Below are positions 50,703 to 59,119 of a DNA stretch of 64,000 nucleotides, one piece after another. Position 1 is the first letter of the stretch; each line of letters begins with the position of its first letter. Position numbers and translations under genes: made by a program. The stretch is from Flagellimonas chongwuensis (GTDB taxonomy: Bacteria; Bacteroidota; Bacteroidia; Flavobacteriales; Flavobacteriaceae). The notes under the pieces were generated by a model. It saw nothing but the letters and a program-made list of their open reading frames with translations. It was not told where the DNA came from and did no database searches. The stretch is from assembly GCF_013376415.1 (NCBI RefSeq), contig NZ_WYET01000007.1:1-64000 (forward strand). Direction: 5' to 3'.

Positions 50703-51629
50703 TTAATCGTTTGTCTCTTCCTTTGCTGTTTCTTGTTGATAATATTCGATGTTCCTTGTAATATAGGTATTATTGGGCGTTACAATTTGTTTTACCCAAT
50801 TGCTCGGTGTGTGATTATCGAACTGAAAAATGTATTTATCGGTAGATTCTGTGTTCACCGTTTTTTTCACCATTCTGCTCAACTTACCGTCAGTGTAATA
50901 GTAAAATCTCTTTTTTTGCGATACAAATTCTTTCCCTGCTACGTCGTATAAAAAGTCTTCGCTGGTCACCACCTTTCCGTCTGCATTAAAAACTTCTTCC
51001 AAGGCAGTATTGGGCTCACCGTCAATATATTCTTTGGTCAACACAACCTTTTGGGTACCATTTGGTCCCTTTTTGGTAGAGGTCCTCACAGTTTTTTGTA
51101 AAATTCCATTGGTAAAGGTGCTCACTGTTTGCTCATTCTTTACCTGAGAGTATTCAAAAGTGGTCTCATCAACCCCTTCATCATTTGAGGAAATCATTTT
51201 TATCAATTTCCCTTCGTCATCATAATGGTATTGTTGCTGCTCCAAGAACTGTTTGTCGTATGAGATGATTTTTTCGATAACCTTTCTGTTGGGAACGGTA
51301 TCAATCTCATAGAAATTCGCCATGGAAGTAGACTCGTCCAAAACCTTGCCCTTATAACTTTCCATTCGCTTCTCCATTAACTCTCCATTATCATATTTAT
51401 AATAGGTAATGTCCTGGTCAGTATCGTTGTATTGGGTTATGGTTCTTATTAACACACCATTCTTATTGAACTCGAACAGCTCCTTTCCATAGTCCGTAGT
51501 TACCAAACATGATTTTACAGGACCCTTGAGATCAAAATCTTCCACGTTGAAAATTTGTACCTCTTGGGACCAAAGTCCGATAATCTGCAAAAATGAAAAA
51601 AAGGAAAAGATGGTATAGTGTTTTTTCAT
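50703..51629 (-). CDS. hypothetical secreted protein with YD/MORN-like repeats
   Basis: A 308-residue protein with a signal peptide (M-K-K-H-Y-T-I-F, cleavage near L-W-S-Q). The mature part is a series of short beta-hairpin units of the form F-x-x-N-G-x-L, Y-K-Y-D-N-G-E-L, Y-H-Y-D-D-E-G-K-L-I-K-M and F-Y-Y-Y-T-D-G-K-L-S-R-M, resembling RHS/YD repeats. It is common among secreted Bacteroidota proteins of unknown role. The first unit (L-K-G-P-V-K-S-C) is typical of these. It is convergent with the esterase gene (2-base gap). No toxin tip or sorting domain. Confidence 0.72.
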   Translation of the reverse strand: MKKHYTIFSFFSFLQIIGLWSQEVQIFNVEDFDLKGPVKSCLVTTDYGKELFEFNKNGVLIRTITQYNDTDQDITYYKYDNGELMEKRMESYKGKVLDESTSMANFYEIDTVPNRKVIEKIISYDKQFLEQQQYHYDDEGKLIKMISSNDEGVDETTFEYSQVKNEQTVSTFTNGILQKTVRTSTKKGPNGTQKVVLTKEYIDGEPNTALEEVFNADGKVVTSEDFLYDVAGKEFVSQKKRFYYYTDGKLSRMVKKTVNTESTDKYIFQFDNHTPSNWVKQIVTPNNTYITRNIEYYQQETAKEETND

Positions 51630-51706
51630 GCTGTAAAATTAATCGTAAAATACTCAACTGAAAAATCTTAACGGCATATATCCTGCCACAATCGAAAAGA
51701 AATCAC

Positions 51707-52963
51707 CTAAAATTTACGTTGGGGGTCAAATGAGGAAATATCCATGGAAGTTTTGTTCCCTGATATAATTTCGGTCACCAATTTTCCAGTTGCCGGACCA
51801 AGGCTCCAGCCCATCATCGCATGACCTGTGGCAATGGTTAGATTGTCCAAATTCTTGGGCTTTCCTATGTACGGAAGACCGTCGGGCGAAACTGGTCGAA
51901 GTCCGCATTTTGCATTGTTCTTGGCACTTTCCGGAATTTGTAGTCCTCTGTAATAGTCCTCCACCCCTTTAGCTATAGCCTCTACCCTTTCCTTTCGTAT
52001 GGTATGATTGATACCGGAAAACTCCATGGTCCCAGCAAATCGGGTAAACCCTTCCATTGGGGTTACGGCAATTTTTTTCTCCATTAATATGGCCGGCATT
52101 GTAATGTTCGTGGTCTCTTCCATATTGATGCGGTATCCCTTACCAGCCTGTAATGGTAATTTCAAATTTAATTTTTTGGAAAGTTCCGATGTCCACGAAC
52201 CTGCTGCAAAAACAACCTCATCTGCTCTGTATGTTTGATGGGGTGTTTTTACTTCTGAAATTCTTCCTTCTTCTACGGATACATCGATAACCTCTTCATT
52301 TTTTTTAATCGCAACGCCTACACTTTCTAAATACTCGACCATCCTTTTCATGATCAAAGGTGGTGTGGTGTGCCTGTCACATTCCCAAAGTATCGCACCC
52401 TCGGCATTAAAATCAACATTAGGTTCAATCCTTTTCAATTCTTCTTTTGAAAGATGTTTACCCACCAAACCCAGTTCGGCACCTTTTTCAACCACTTCCA
52501 TTTCATGTTCAAACGCCTTATTGGTCTGGTACACCATCAACAAGCCTTGATCACCAATATTAAAAATCCCCAAATCACCGGAAGCCTGGATATCTTCGTA
52601 CAGCTCCCTGCTCAAAAGGTTGATATCCCGTATTACCGGCATGGCTTTTTCTACTTTCGCTTTAGTGGAAGCCCTTTTAAAATCTAAGGTCCATCTAAAA
52701 AAATCCAAGTCAAGCCGTGGTTTCATATAAAAAGGGCTGGAGGAATTGAACATATATTTCAACCCCTGCGTAATCATACCCGGTGAGGCCAAAGAAACGA
52801 TATGGCTCGGGGTCAAGTATCCTGCATTTACAAACGAAGCTCCAGAAGTAATATCCGATTTGTCCAACACGGTTACCACATGTCCTGCCTTATGTAAATA
52901 GTATGCGGTGGAAAGTCCCACGATTCCACCACCGACCACAATTACGCTTTTGTTATTGCCCAT
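51707..52963 (-). CDS. FAD-dependent oxidoreductase, D-amino acid dehydrogenase-like
   Basis: A 418-residue DAO-family flavoprotein. The N-terminal dinucleotide motif V-V-G-G-G-I-V-G-L-S-T-A-Y-Y-L, the G-A-S-F-V-N-A-G-Y-L-T-P-S segment near the isoalloxazine, and the C-terminal G-L-R-P-V-S-P-D-G-L-P-Y-I-G and G-H-A-M-M-G-W-S-L-G match DadA-type D-amino acid dehydrogenases. It would oxidise D-amino acids (or a similar amine such as hydroxyproline) with electrons passing to the quinone pool. It is divergent from the M28 peptidase gene. Confidence 0.87.
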   Translation of the reverse strand: MGNNKSVIVVGGGIVGLSTAYYLHKAGHVVTVLDKSDITSGASFVNAGYLTPSHIVSLASPGMITQGLKYMFNSSSPFYMKPRLDLDFFRWTLDFKRASTKAKVEKAMPVIRDINLLSRELYEDIQASGDLGIFNIGDQGLLMVYQTNKAFEHEMEVVEKGAELGLVGKHLSKEELKRIEPNVDFNAEGAILWECDRHTTPPLIMKRMVEYLESVGVAIKKNEEVIDVSVEEGRISEVKTPHQTYRADEVVFAAGSWTSELSKKLNLKLPLQAGKGYRINMEETTNITMPAILMEKKIAVTPMEGFTRFAGTMEFSGINHTIRKERVEAIAKGVEDYYRGLQIPESAKNNAKCGLRPVSPDGLPYIGKPKNLDNLTIATGHAMMGWSLGPATGKLVTEIISGNKTSMDISSFDPQRKF

Positions 52964-53061
52964 TGCCCTACTTTAAGGTATTCATAATAGAGGCGCCAAG
53001 ATACGTAAAGGGCCGGAGAATGTTAATCGGCACAAACAGATTTCTTTACCAAACTTTTGAC

Positions 53062-53069
53062 TATTTTTG
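53062..53069 (+). promoter_or_regulatory. -7 box TATTTTTG of the M28 peptidase gene
   Basis: TATTTTTG, an exact TAnnTTTG match, 25 bases upstream of the ATG at 53095. It supports that ATG over the longer open frame beginning at 52903. Confidence 0.6.
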
Positions 53070-53094
53070 GAGGATTTTGAAAATATACAGACGA

Positions 53095-54645
53095 ATGAAA
53101 AAATTATCTTTACTGGTCTTGGGATTGGCCTTTGCTTGCAATTCTTCACAGAAAACAGTTTCAGAAGGCCCTAAACCAGTTGTTGACCCTGTTCCCTACG
53201 CGGAAACAATTACCCAAGAAGACTTAAAAGAACACCTATATACCTACGCCTCGGATGAGTTTGAAGGTAGGGAAACCGGGACCCCTGGCCAAAAGAAGGC
53301 GGTAGAGTACATTAAGGCGCACTACCAATCTTTAAATGTGCCCCCTGCACAATCCAATGGCGACTATTTTCAAAAGGTACCTTTGGAGGTATCTAAAGTT
53401 CCCGAGGGCAATCTAAGCATCAACGGCACATCTTTTGACGTTGGTGAAGGTGTATTGACCTTCTCTCAAGCCAAAGGAAACTACAATACGGTAGTTTATG
53501 CCGGATATGGGATCGAAGATGGCGACTATTCGGATTACAGTGGAATTGATGTAAAAGGAAAATTTGTGTTGATCAAAGCCGGAGAACCTGTAGATGATAG
53601 CGGAAACTATGTGATTACAGGAAGTATGGAAAAGTCCGTTTGGAGCAACGCATCCGAAGCGATTGGAAAAAAACGTGATATCGCTAAAGAAAAAGGGGCC
53701 ATCGGTGTACTTTATTATGATATGTTGAGCTTTCCTCGGTTCCAAGGCTATTTTCAGTTTATGAAGAACAATGACAGCGGCAGAATGCAGCTGGCTTCCG
53801 ATAGCAACGATGATATCCTTATCTATTTAAATGAGGATGCCATAAAGGCCTTGAAAAATGATATTGAAGAGGATAATGTTCCCAAATCAATTGCTACCGA
53901 CATCAAAATGGATATCACCAGCGGAAATGATGAAGTCGGTTCGGAAAATGTGGTGGCGTTTATCGAAGGAACAGAAAAACCGGATGAATATGTAATTATT
54001 TCTTCCCATTTGGACCATATTGGTATTACGGGGAACGGAGATATTAATAATGGGGCCGATGATGATGGTTCTGGAACCGTAGCGTTGTTGGAGATAGCCG
54101 AAGCATTTAAGAAAGCTGCCGATGAGGGCAATGGTCCTAAGCGTTCCTTAGTGTTTTTGCATGTTACGGGCGAGGAAAAAGGTTTGTTGGGCTCTAGATA
54201 TTATACCGACATTGAACCCGTTTTCCCGTTGGAAAATACCGTGGCAGACCTAAATATTGACATGATAGGGAGAATTGACCCTAACTATGAGGGAGCTAGG
54301 AACTACCTGTATTTGATAGGTTCGGATAAATTGAGTACAGAATTGCACAATCTGTCCGAAGAGGTCAATAAAAAATACAGCAATATTGAGTTTGATTACA
54401 CGTATAATGATGAGAACGACCCCAACCGTTTTTATTACCGAAGCGATCACTACAATTTTGCCAAGAACAATATTCCGATCATTTTCTATTTTAATGGTAC
54501 GCACGCGGATTACCACCGCCCTAGCGATACACCCGACAAGATAAACTATGATCTTTTGGAAAACCGGACACGTCTTATTTTCCATACGGCTTGGGAAATA
54601 GCGAATAGGCCGGGAAGATTGGTGGTGGACAAAGCTGCCGATTAA
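53095..54645 (+). CDS. M28 family metallopeptidase, lipoprotein
   Basis: About 516 residues. Lipoprotein signal with C14 (L-A-F-A-C). A PA-type insertion domain (G-K-F-V-L-I-K-A-G-E-P region) precedes the M28 catalytic domain. Zinc ligands are in S-S-H-L-D-H-I-G, N-N-G-A-D-D-D-G-S-G, V-T-G-E-E-K-G-L-L-G-S, D-M-I-G-R and T-H-A-D-Y-H-R-P-S-D. It is an aminopeptidase-type enzyme on the periplasmic side. The frame is open from 52903, but the upstream 64 residues overlap the divergent gene and lack character, while the ATG at 53095 has a promoter and a lipoprotein signal. Confidence 0.93.
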   Translation: MKKLSLLVLGLAFACNSSQKTVSEGPKPVVDPVPYAETITQEDLKEHLYTYASDEFEGRETGTPGQKKAVEYIKAHYQSLNVPPAQSNGDYFQKVPLEVSKVPEGNLSINGTSFDVGEGVLTFSQAKGNYNTVVYAGYGIEDGDYSDYSGIDVKGKFVLIKAGEPVDDSGNYVITGSMEKSVWSNASEAIGKKRDIAKEKGAIGVLYYDMLSFPRFQGYFQFMKNNDSGRMQLASDSNDDILIYLNEDAIKALKNDIEEDNVPKSIATDIKMDITSGNDEVGSENVVAFIEGTEKPDEYVIISSHLDHIGITGNGDINNGADDDGSGTVALLEIAEAFKKAADEGNGPKRSLVFLHVTGEEKGLLGSRYYTDIEPVFPLENTVADLNIDMIGRIDPNYEGARNYLYLIGSDKLSTELHNLSEEVNKKYSNIEFDYTYNDENDPNRFYYRSDHYNFAKNNIPIIFYFNGTHADYHRPSDTPDKINYDLLENRTRLIFHTAWEIANRPGRLVVDKAAD

Positions 54646-54666
54646 ACTCCGAAAACTTAAAAAAAT

Positions 54667-54694
54667 AAAAGCCCTCACAATAGAGGGCTTTTTT
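54667..54694 (+). terminator. intrinsic terminator of the M28 peptidase gene
   Basis: AAAAGCCCTC (54667-54676) pairs with GAGGGCTTTT (54683-54692), followed by more T residues, 21 bases after the stop codon. Confidence 0.9.
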
Positions 54695-54716
54695 ATTATC
54701 TAAGAATAAAAACAAA

Positions 54717-54747
54717 AAAATCCCAAACCAAAATGGTTTGGGATTTT
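54717..54747 (-). terminator. intrinsic terminator of tRNA-His
   Basis: TCCCAAACCA (54721-54730) and TGGTTTGGGA (54734-54743) form a perfect 10-bp stem with a 3-base loop, with flanking A and T runs. On the minus strand it follows the tRNA 3' end. Confidence 0.88.
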
Positions 54748-54758
54748 ACAAACTCAAG

Positions 54759-54833
54759 GGTGGAAGACCGGGTTCGAACCGGCGACCTCTGGAACCACAA
54801 TCCAGCGCTCTAACCAGCTGAGCTACAACCACC
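54759..54833 (-). tRNA. tRNA-His (anticodon GTG)
   Basis: The minus strand folds as a tRNA: 5' GGTGGTTG with the extra G typical of tRNA-His, D arm GCTC...GAGC, anticodon arm CTGGA-TTGTGGT-TCCAG with GTG at positions 34-36, and a T arm with TTCGAAC. CCA is not encoded. As read, the acceptor stem GTGGTTG/CTTCCAC contains two adjacent T-T oppositions (positions 5-68 and 6-67), which is unusual. A terminator lies directly downstream. Confidence 0.93.
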
Positions 54834-55067
54834 ATTTAAAGCGGATGCAAAAATACTTTTTTGTTATGATTCAACCAAAATATTTTTAAAATTCCAGTGA
54901 TTTATTATTTCAATCCATATCCATTGTCATTCCAACCTTCTGAAAATGTGATGGTCAATTATAAAACTCCTGAGGTATAATTTTCCGATAAAAAGCACGT
55001 TTTTAAGACCAAACACACATTTTTGAACATTTCACAACAATTAATTTCCAAAATCGTGTTGTCAAAT

Positions 55068-55075
55068 TATTTTTG
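55068..55075 (+). promoter_or_regulatory. -7 box TATTTTTG of the TPR histidine kinase gene
   Basis: TATTTTTG (TAnnTTTG) ends 20 bases before the GTG start at 55096, supporting that start. Confidence 0.55.
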
Positions 55076-55095
55076 CCACATATATTTTTAACTGG

Positions 55096-57189
55096 GTGCT
55101 GTCAGAAAAAAACCTCATAATCAACCGTAAAAAGACACTATATTCCATAGTGGTTTGCACCCTTTTGCTCTGTACCTCGTCCTCAGTTCAAGCACAATCT
55201 TCCAACGAAAGAGATAGCTTGGCCTACAAGCTACAGAGCCTCAAATCCACCAATAGGTTCAACCCTAAGGATACGACTCATATCAAGCTTGTGGCCGACC
55301 TTGCTTTCTCTTATCAATATTTGGACAGCGATAGTTTATATTCCATCGCCAATAAAGCACTGGAATACAGTAGGGAAATCAACTACCCCCACGGCATTAT
55401 CAGGGGACTCAACGCACTGGGATCCTACCATTACAATAAAGGGAACAGAGACGAGGCCATTCCAATGTTCAAAGAGGCACTTGAACTTGCCAAGTACATA
55501 GGTGACATAGATTCCGAATTGTCCATCATTAATACCATGGCCCAAAACTATAGCTTTGAAGGAAACTATGCGGAAGCCTTGAATCTTAACCTTAAGGGAA
55601 TAGATTTGGCCAGGGAAATCAACGATCAATCAACACTATCTGTACTCAACGAAAATATCGCCGGCTTATACGCTGACCAAAAGGATTTTAAAAATGCACT
55701 GATGTTTTATGACACCGTGCAAAAATTCAATAGAAACTTGGGCAATGAGGTCGTGGATGCAGAAACACAGAGTAACATGGCTTCTCTTTATAAAGATGCC
55801 AAAGACTATAAAAATGCAATGTTCAATATCAACAGAAGCATTGTCACGTTTGAAAAGCATAAAATTTATGACTGGCTTGCATATGCCTATCAAGTGAAAG
55901 GAGATATTTATCTAGATCAAAAAAAATACAAATGGGCCCTCTATTGGTATGATCAAAGCGATATGCTCTTTAAACACCAGATTGAGGATGACCGTATTCA
56001 AATTCAGTTGATGAATGGTATGGCAAAAGTATATTTTGGATTGGAAAACGATAGCCTATCCTTGGTATATGCGAAAAAAGGATTGGCCATGTCCAACAAG
56101 ATCAAATCCTTGCAAGGTCAAATAGACTGTTCTGAAACGTTGTACAAAGTCTACAAAAAAAAGGGTGACAATACAGAAGCTCTATCCTATCTTGAATCTT
56201 TCAAGACCTTGTCCGATTCATTGTTTATGGACAAGAACAAGCAAAGTTTATCACTTTTGGAAACCAAGTTAGGGTACGAACAAGAGAAAAAGGAATTAAT
56301 CGAGGCCAACGAAGAAGCTCTTGCCAAGCAACGGAATTACATCTATTTCTCCGTTATCATACTTTTGATTTTGAGTATCATCACTTTTGTGATCAGAAGG
56401 AGTGAAAATATTCAGAAAAAACTGAACAAAGAGCTTAAGGACAAATCGCAGGCAGTGACCCAGCGTGAAGCCCAGTTGCATGAAATCAATAAAACCAACA
56501 CCAAGCTCTTCTCTATAATTGGTCACGACCTGCGCGGCCCCATCGGAGGTTTGCAGGGCATTTTGAAAATGTTTACTGAAGGGGATATAACCACAAAGGA
56601 ACTGGTCTCCTTCATTCCTAAACTAAAAACGGATGTGGACAATATATCCTTTACATTGAACAACCTTCTTTCTTGGGGGCTTAACCAGCTTAACGGTGTG
56701 GTTACCAAACCAAAAAGGGTTTCCTTGTCCTATTTGGTGAACAATAATATTAAATTACTTTCAGAGATTTCCCAGAGCAAATCCATAAAAATAATCAATC
56801 AACTTCCTGAAAATCCACGAATTTGGGCCGATAACAACCAAATTGATATCGTAATAAGAAATATTTTAAGCAACGCAATAAAATTCACCCCAGAGAATGG
56901 GCTTATTACTATTGAAGCCGAGGAGAAGGGCGATATGTGGCAAATTTCCATTAGGGATACCGGAGTTGGTATGACCGCTGAAGTGCAAAGGACCATTTTC
57001 CGGGATTCTTCCAACATTACCACGTATGGTACCAATAATGAAAAAGGGACAGGACTTGGTCTTTCCCTATGTAAGGAGATGGTACACAAAAACAATGGTG
57101 AAATTTGGGTAGAAAGTATACCCCGTAAAGGCACAACCTTCTATTTTACCCTTCCAAAAGCCCAAAACAGATATCAAAAAGCCTCTTAG
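55096..57189 (+). CDS. TPR-containing sensor histidine kinase
   Basis: A 697-residue kinase with a signal-peptide-like first segment (ending near S-S-V-Q-A-Q), tetratricopeptide repeats (about residues 80-380: G-N-Y-A-E-A-L-N-L-N-L-K, K-D-F-K-N-A-L-M-F-Y), a membrane segment near 415-433 (I-Y-F-S-V-I-I-L-L-I-L-S), a HisKA box F-S-I-I-G-H-D-L-R-G-P-I and a HATPase domain (N-A-I-K-F-T-P, D-T-G-V-G-M, G-T-G-L-G-L-S-L). The start is GTG. No response regulator gene is adjacent, so it is an orphan in this window. Its stop codon overlaps the stop of the convergent bshB1 gene. Confidence 0.9.
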   Translation: MLSEKNLIINRKKTLYSIVVCTLLLCTSSSVQAQSSNERDSLAYKLQSLKSTNRFNPKDTTHIKLVADLAFSYQYLDSDSLYSIANKALEYSREINYPHGIIRGLNALGSYHYNKGNRDEAIPMFKEALELAKYIGDIDSELSIINTMAQNYSFEGNYAEALNLNLKGIDLAREINDQSTLSVLNENIAGLYADQKDFKNALMFYDTVQKFNRNLGNEVVDAETQSNMASLYKDAKDYKNAMFNINRSIVTFEKHKIYDWLAYAYQVKGDIYLDQKKYKWALYWYDQSDMLFKHQIEDDRIQIQLMNGMAKVYFGLENDSLSLVYAKKGLAMSNKIKSLQGQIDCSETLYKVYKKKGDNTEALSYLESFKTLSDSLFMDKNKQSLSLLETKLGYEQEKKELIEANEEALAKQRNYIYFSVIILLILSIITFVIRRSENIQKKLNKELKDKSQAVTQREAQLHEINKTNTKLFSIIGHDLRGPIGGLQGILKMFTEGDITTKELVSFIPKLKTDVDNISFTLNNLLSWGLNQLNGVVTKPKRVSLSYLVNNNIKLLSEISQSKSIKIINQLPENPRIWADNNQIDIVIRNILSNAIKFTPENGLITIEAEEKGDMWQISIRDTGVGMTAEVQRTIFRDSSNITTYGTNNEKGTGLGLSLCKEMVHKNNGEIWVESIPRKGTTFYFTLPKAQNRYQKAS

Positions 57190-57908
57190 ATCAAATCATC
57201 TAGGCTGTCCACACCTATGTAGCGTTCCACTGTAAAGCCTTCCGCGTATTCCACACCAATTATTCTACCTAAATCTCTAGCACGGTAATTTACACTATCG
57301 GTAAAGTTTTTGCTACTAATCGGTGTTTCCGGTTCTTCGCTGTCTGGATCATAAAATTGGGACCCGTAGGCCATTATGGCCTTGGTCTTTGTATCAATAA
57401 ATCCAGAAACATCAACCACAAAGTCCGGTTCCAGGTTTTTCCACTGGATAAAATGATAGACCAACTTCGGTCTCCAAGCTTTTTGCCACTGGTCGTCTCC
57501 GTCCATTTTGGTCTCAATTTTCATCAAACCGCTTAAAAAGCAAGCATCGCTTACCAGTTTACTTCCTTTGCCATGATCAATATGACGGTCCTCGATAGCA
57601 TTGCAAAGCACTATTTCCGGCCTATATTTTCTAATAATCTTGATCAATTCCAATTGATGCCACTTATCGTTCATAAAAAAACCATCGGCAAATTCCATGT
57701 TTTCACGCACGGTCACCCCTAAAATTTCTGCAGCCTTGGCCGCTTCTTTGCCTCTGATCTCTGCAGAGCCCCGGGTTCCGAGTTCGCCACGGGTCAAATC
57801 AACGATACCTACTTTTTTTCCTTTGGAAACTTCCTTTGCTATGGTGGCACCTGCTCCCAGTTCGGCATCATCTGGATGCGCTCCGAATACTAAAATATCT
57901 AACTTCAT
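57186..57908 (-). CDS. bshB1: bacillithiol biosynthesis deacetylase BshB1
   Basis: A 240-residue zinc-dependent deacetylase of the PIG-L/LmbE family. The metal motif is A-H-P-D-D (H11, D13, D14) with the third ligand region R-H-I-D-H-G-K-G. The D-L-T-R-G-E-L-G-T-R-G and N-A-I-E-D-R-H segments are typical of BshB1. It removes the acetyl group from GlcNAc-malate, giving the GlcN-malate to which cysteine is added in bacillithiol synthesis. A transsulfuration enzyme that could supply cysteine is encoded 7 bases upstream on the same strand. Confidence 0.94.
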   Translation of the reverse strand: MKLDILVFGAHPDDAELGAGATIAKEVSKGKKVGIVDLTRGELGTRGSAEIRGKEAAKAAEILGVTVRENMEFADGFFMNDKWHQLELIKIIRKYRPEIVLCNAIEDRHIDHGKGSKLVSDACFLSGLMKIETKMDGDDQWQKAWRPKLVYHFIQWKNLEPDFVVDVSGFIDTKTKAIMAYGSQFYDPDSEEPETPISSKNFTDSVNYRARDLGRIIGVEYAEGFTVERYIGVDSLDDLI

Positions 57909-57915
57909 AAGAATC

Positions 57916-59085
57916 TTAAGCCGTAACGGTCATGGATTTTACCTTGGCTATTGCCTGTTCAATATCCGCTATTAAATCTTCCGTTTCCTCAATTCCAAGG
58001 GAAAAACGAATCAAAGAATCCTTTATCCCCTGTTTTGCTCTGTCCTCCGGACTCATCAATGCATGTGAAGTTTGTGTCGGCGAAAGCACTGTACTTTCTA
58101 TACCTGCCAAACTCATGGATGGTTTGATCAACTTTAACTCCTTAAAGAATCTGGACGCATCTATTTCTGGGTTCAATTCAAAAGAGAGCATGCCTCCAAA
58201 ACCTTTCATCTGTGATTTGGCCAATTCGTGCCCGGGATGATCTTTTAGTCCCGGATAATATACATTGTCCACATCATTGTTATGCTGAAGGTATTGGGCC
58301 AACTTCAAGGCATTTTCATTTTGGGCCTTTACACGAATGGCCATCGTTTTCAAACTACGTTCCAATAGCCACACAGTATAATCGCTAAGGCTTCCTCCAA
58401 AACAAATTCCTGTTTGCCAAACCTTGTCCATGTTTTCTTGGGATGCCGCAACAACACCTGCACAGATGTCGGAATGTCCGCCCATGTACTTTGTGGCACT
58501 GTGCACTACTACATCGATTCCAAAATCAACTGGGTTTTGATTGATGGGACTGGCAAAGGTATTGTCGATCATTGATAAGATTCCTTTTCTCTTGGCCAAA
58601 TCCGCCACGCCTTTCACATCAGTAATGGTCAATAAGGGGTTTGATGGGGTTTCTAAATACAACACTTTGGTATTGGGTTTGATTTCTTTCTCAAAATCCT
58701 CTACTTCCCAACCTGTGGTAAATGAGTACTCAATGCCAAATCTCTCGAATTGGCTAACGGCAAAATGATACGTACCGCCATAAATGGTCTGCTGAAGTAC
58801 CACATGATCGCCAGATTGAAGAAAAGCCATCAGAGCGGTACTGATTGCGGCCATTCCACTACCAAAAATCAAAGCGGCCTCGGTATGCTCCAAGGCTGCC
58901 AGTTTTTTGCACAATGCCTCTTGATTGGGCGTGTTGTAATATCTTGGGTATCTTTTGATGTCTACATCCTCAAATTGATAGGATGTACTCATGTATAAAG
59001 GGGAAACAGCTCCTTTGAACTCCTTGTCCTCCAACTCCCCAACGTGGGTGCAGATGGTATTGAGTCCTTTTTTATCGTTTTTCAT
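57916..59085 (-). CDS. transsulfuration family PLP enzyme (cystathionine gamma-synthase/lyase type)
   Basis: A 389-residue Cys/Met-metabolism PLP enzyme. Family motifs visible: R-Y-Y-N-T-P-N-Q-E-A-L near the N-terminus, F-G-S-G-M-A-A-I-S-T-A, Y-L-E-T-P-S-N-P-L, D-N-T-F-A-S-P, the PLP lysine in H-S-A-T-K-Y-M-G-G-H-S-D and the C-terminal S-L-A-G-I-E-S-T-V-L-S-P substrate region. Cystathionine gamma-lyase, gamma-synthase and related enzymes share these, so the exact reaction is not fixed. The ATG at 59085 (M-K-N-D-K-K-G-L-N) is chosen; the frame extends upstream into the MATE gene without homology. Adjacent to bshB1, it may feed cysteine to bacillithiol. Confidence 0.92.
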   Translation of the reverse strand: MKNDKKGLNTICTHVGELEDKEFKGAVSPLYMSTSYQFEDVDIKRYPRYYNTPNQEALCKKLAALEHTEAALIFGSGMAAISTALMAFLQSGDHVVLQQTIYGGTYHFAVSQFERFGIEYSFTTGWEVEDFEKEIKPNTKVLYLETPSNPLLTITDVKGVADLAKRKGILSMIDNTFASPINQNPVDFGIDVVVHSATKYMGGHSDICAGVVAASQENMDKVWQTGICFGGSLSDYTVWLLERSLKTMAIRVKAQNENALKLAQYLQHNNDVDNVYYPGLKDHPGHELAKSQMKGFGGMLSFELNPEIDASRFFKELKLIKPSMSLAGIESTVLSPTQTSHALMSPEDRAKQGIKDSLIRFSLGIEETEDLIADIEQAIAKVKSMTVTA

Positions 59086-59119
59086 GTTGGTTTTCTTTAG
59101 GATAAAGATACGAAACCCA

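Noticed and set aside
52903..53094. N-terminal extension of the M28 peptidase
   Set aside because: It overlaps the divergent flavoprotein start and precedes a promoter box and a lipoprotein signal that fit the ATG at 53095.
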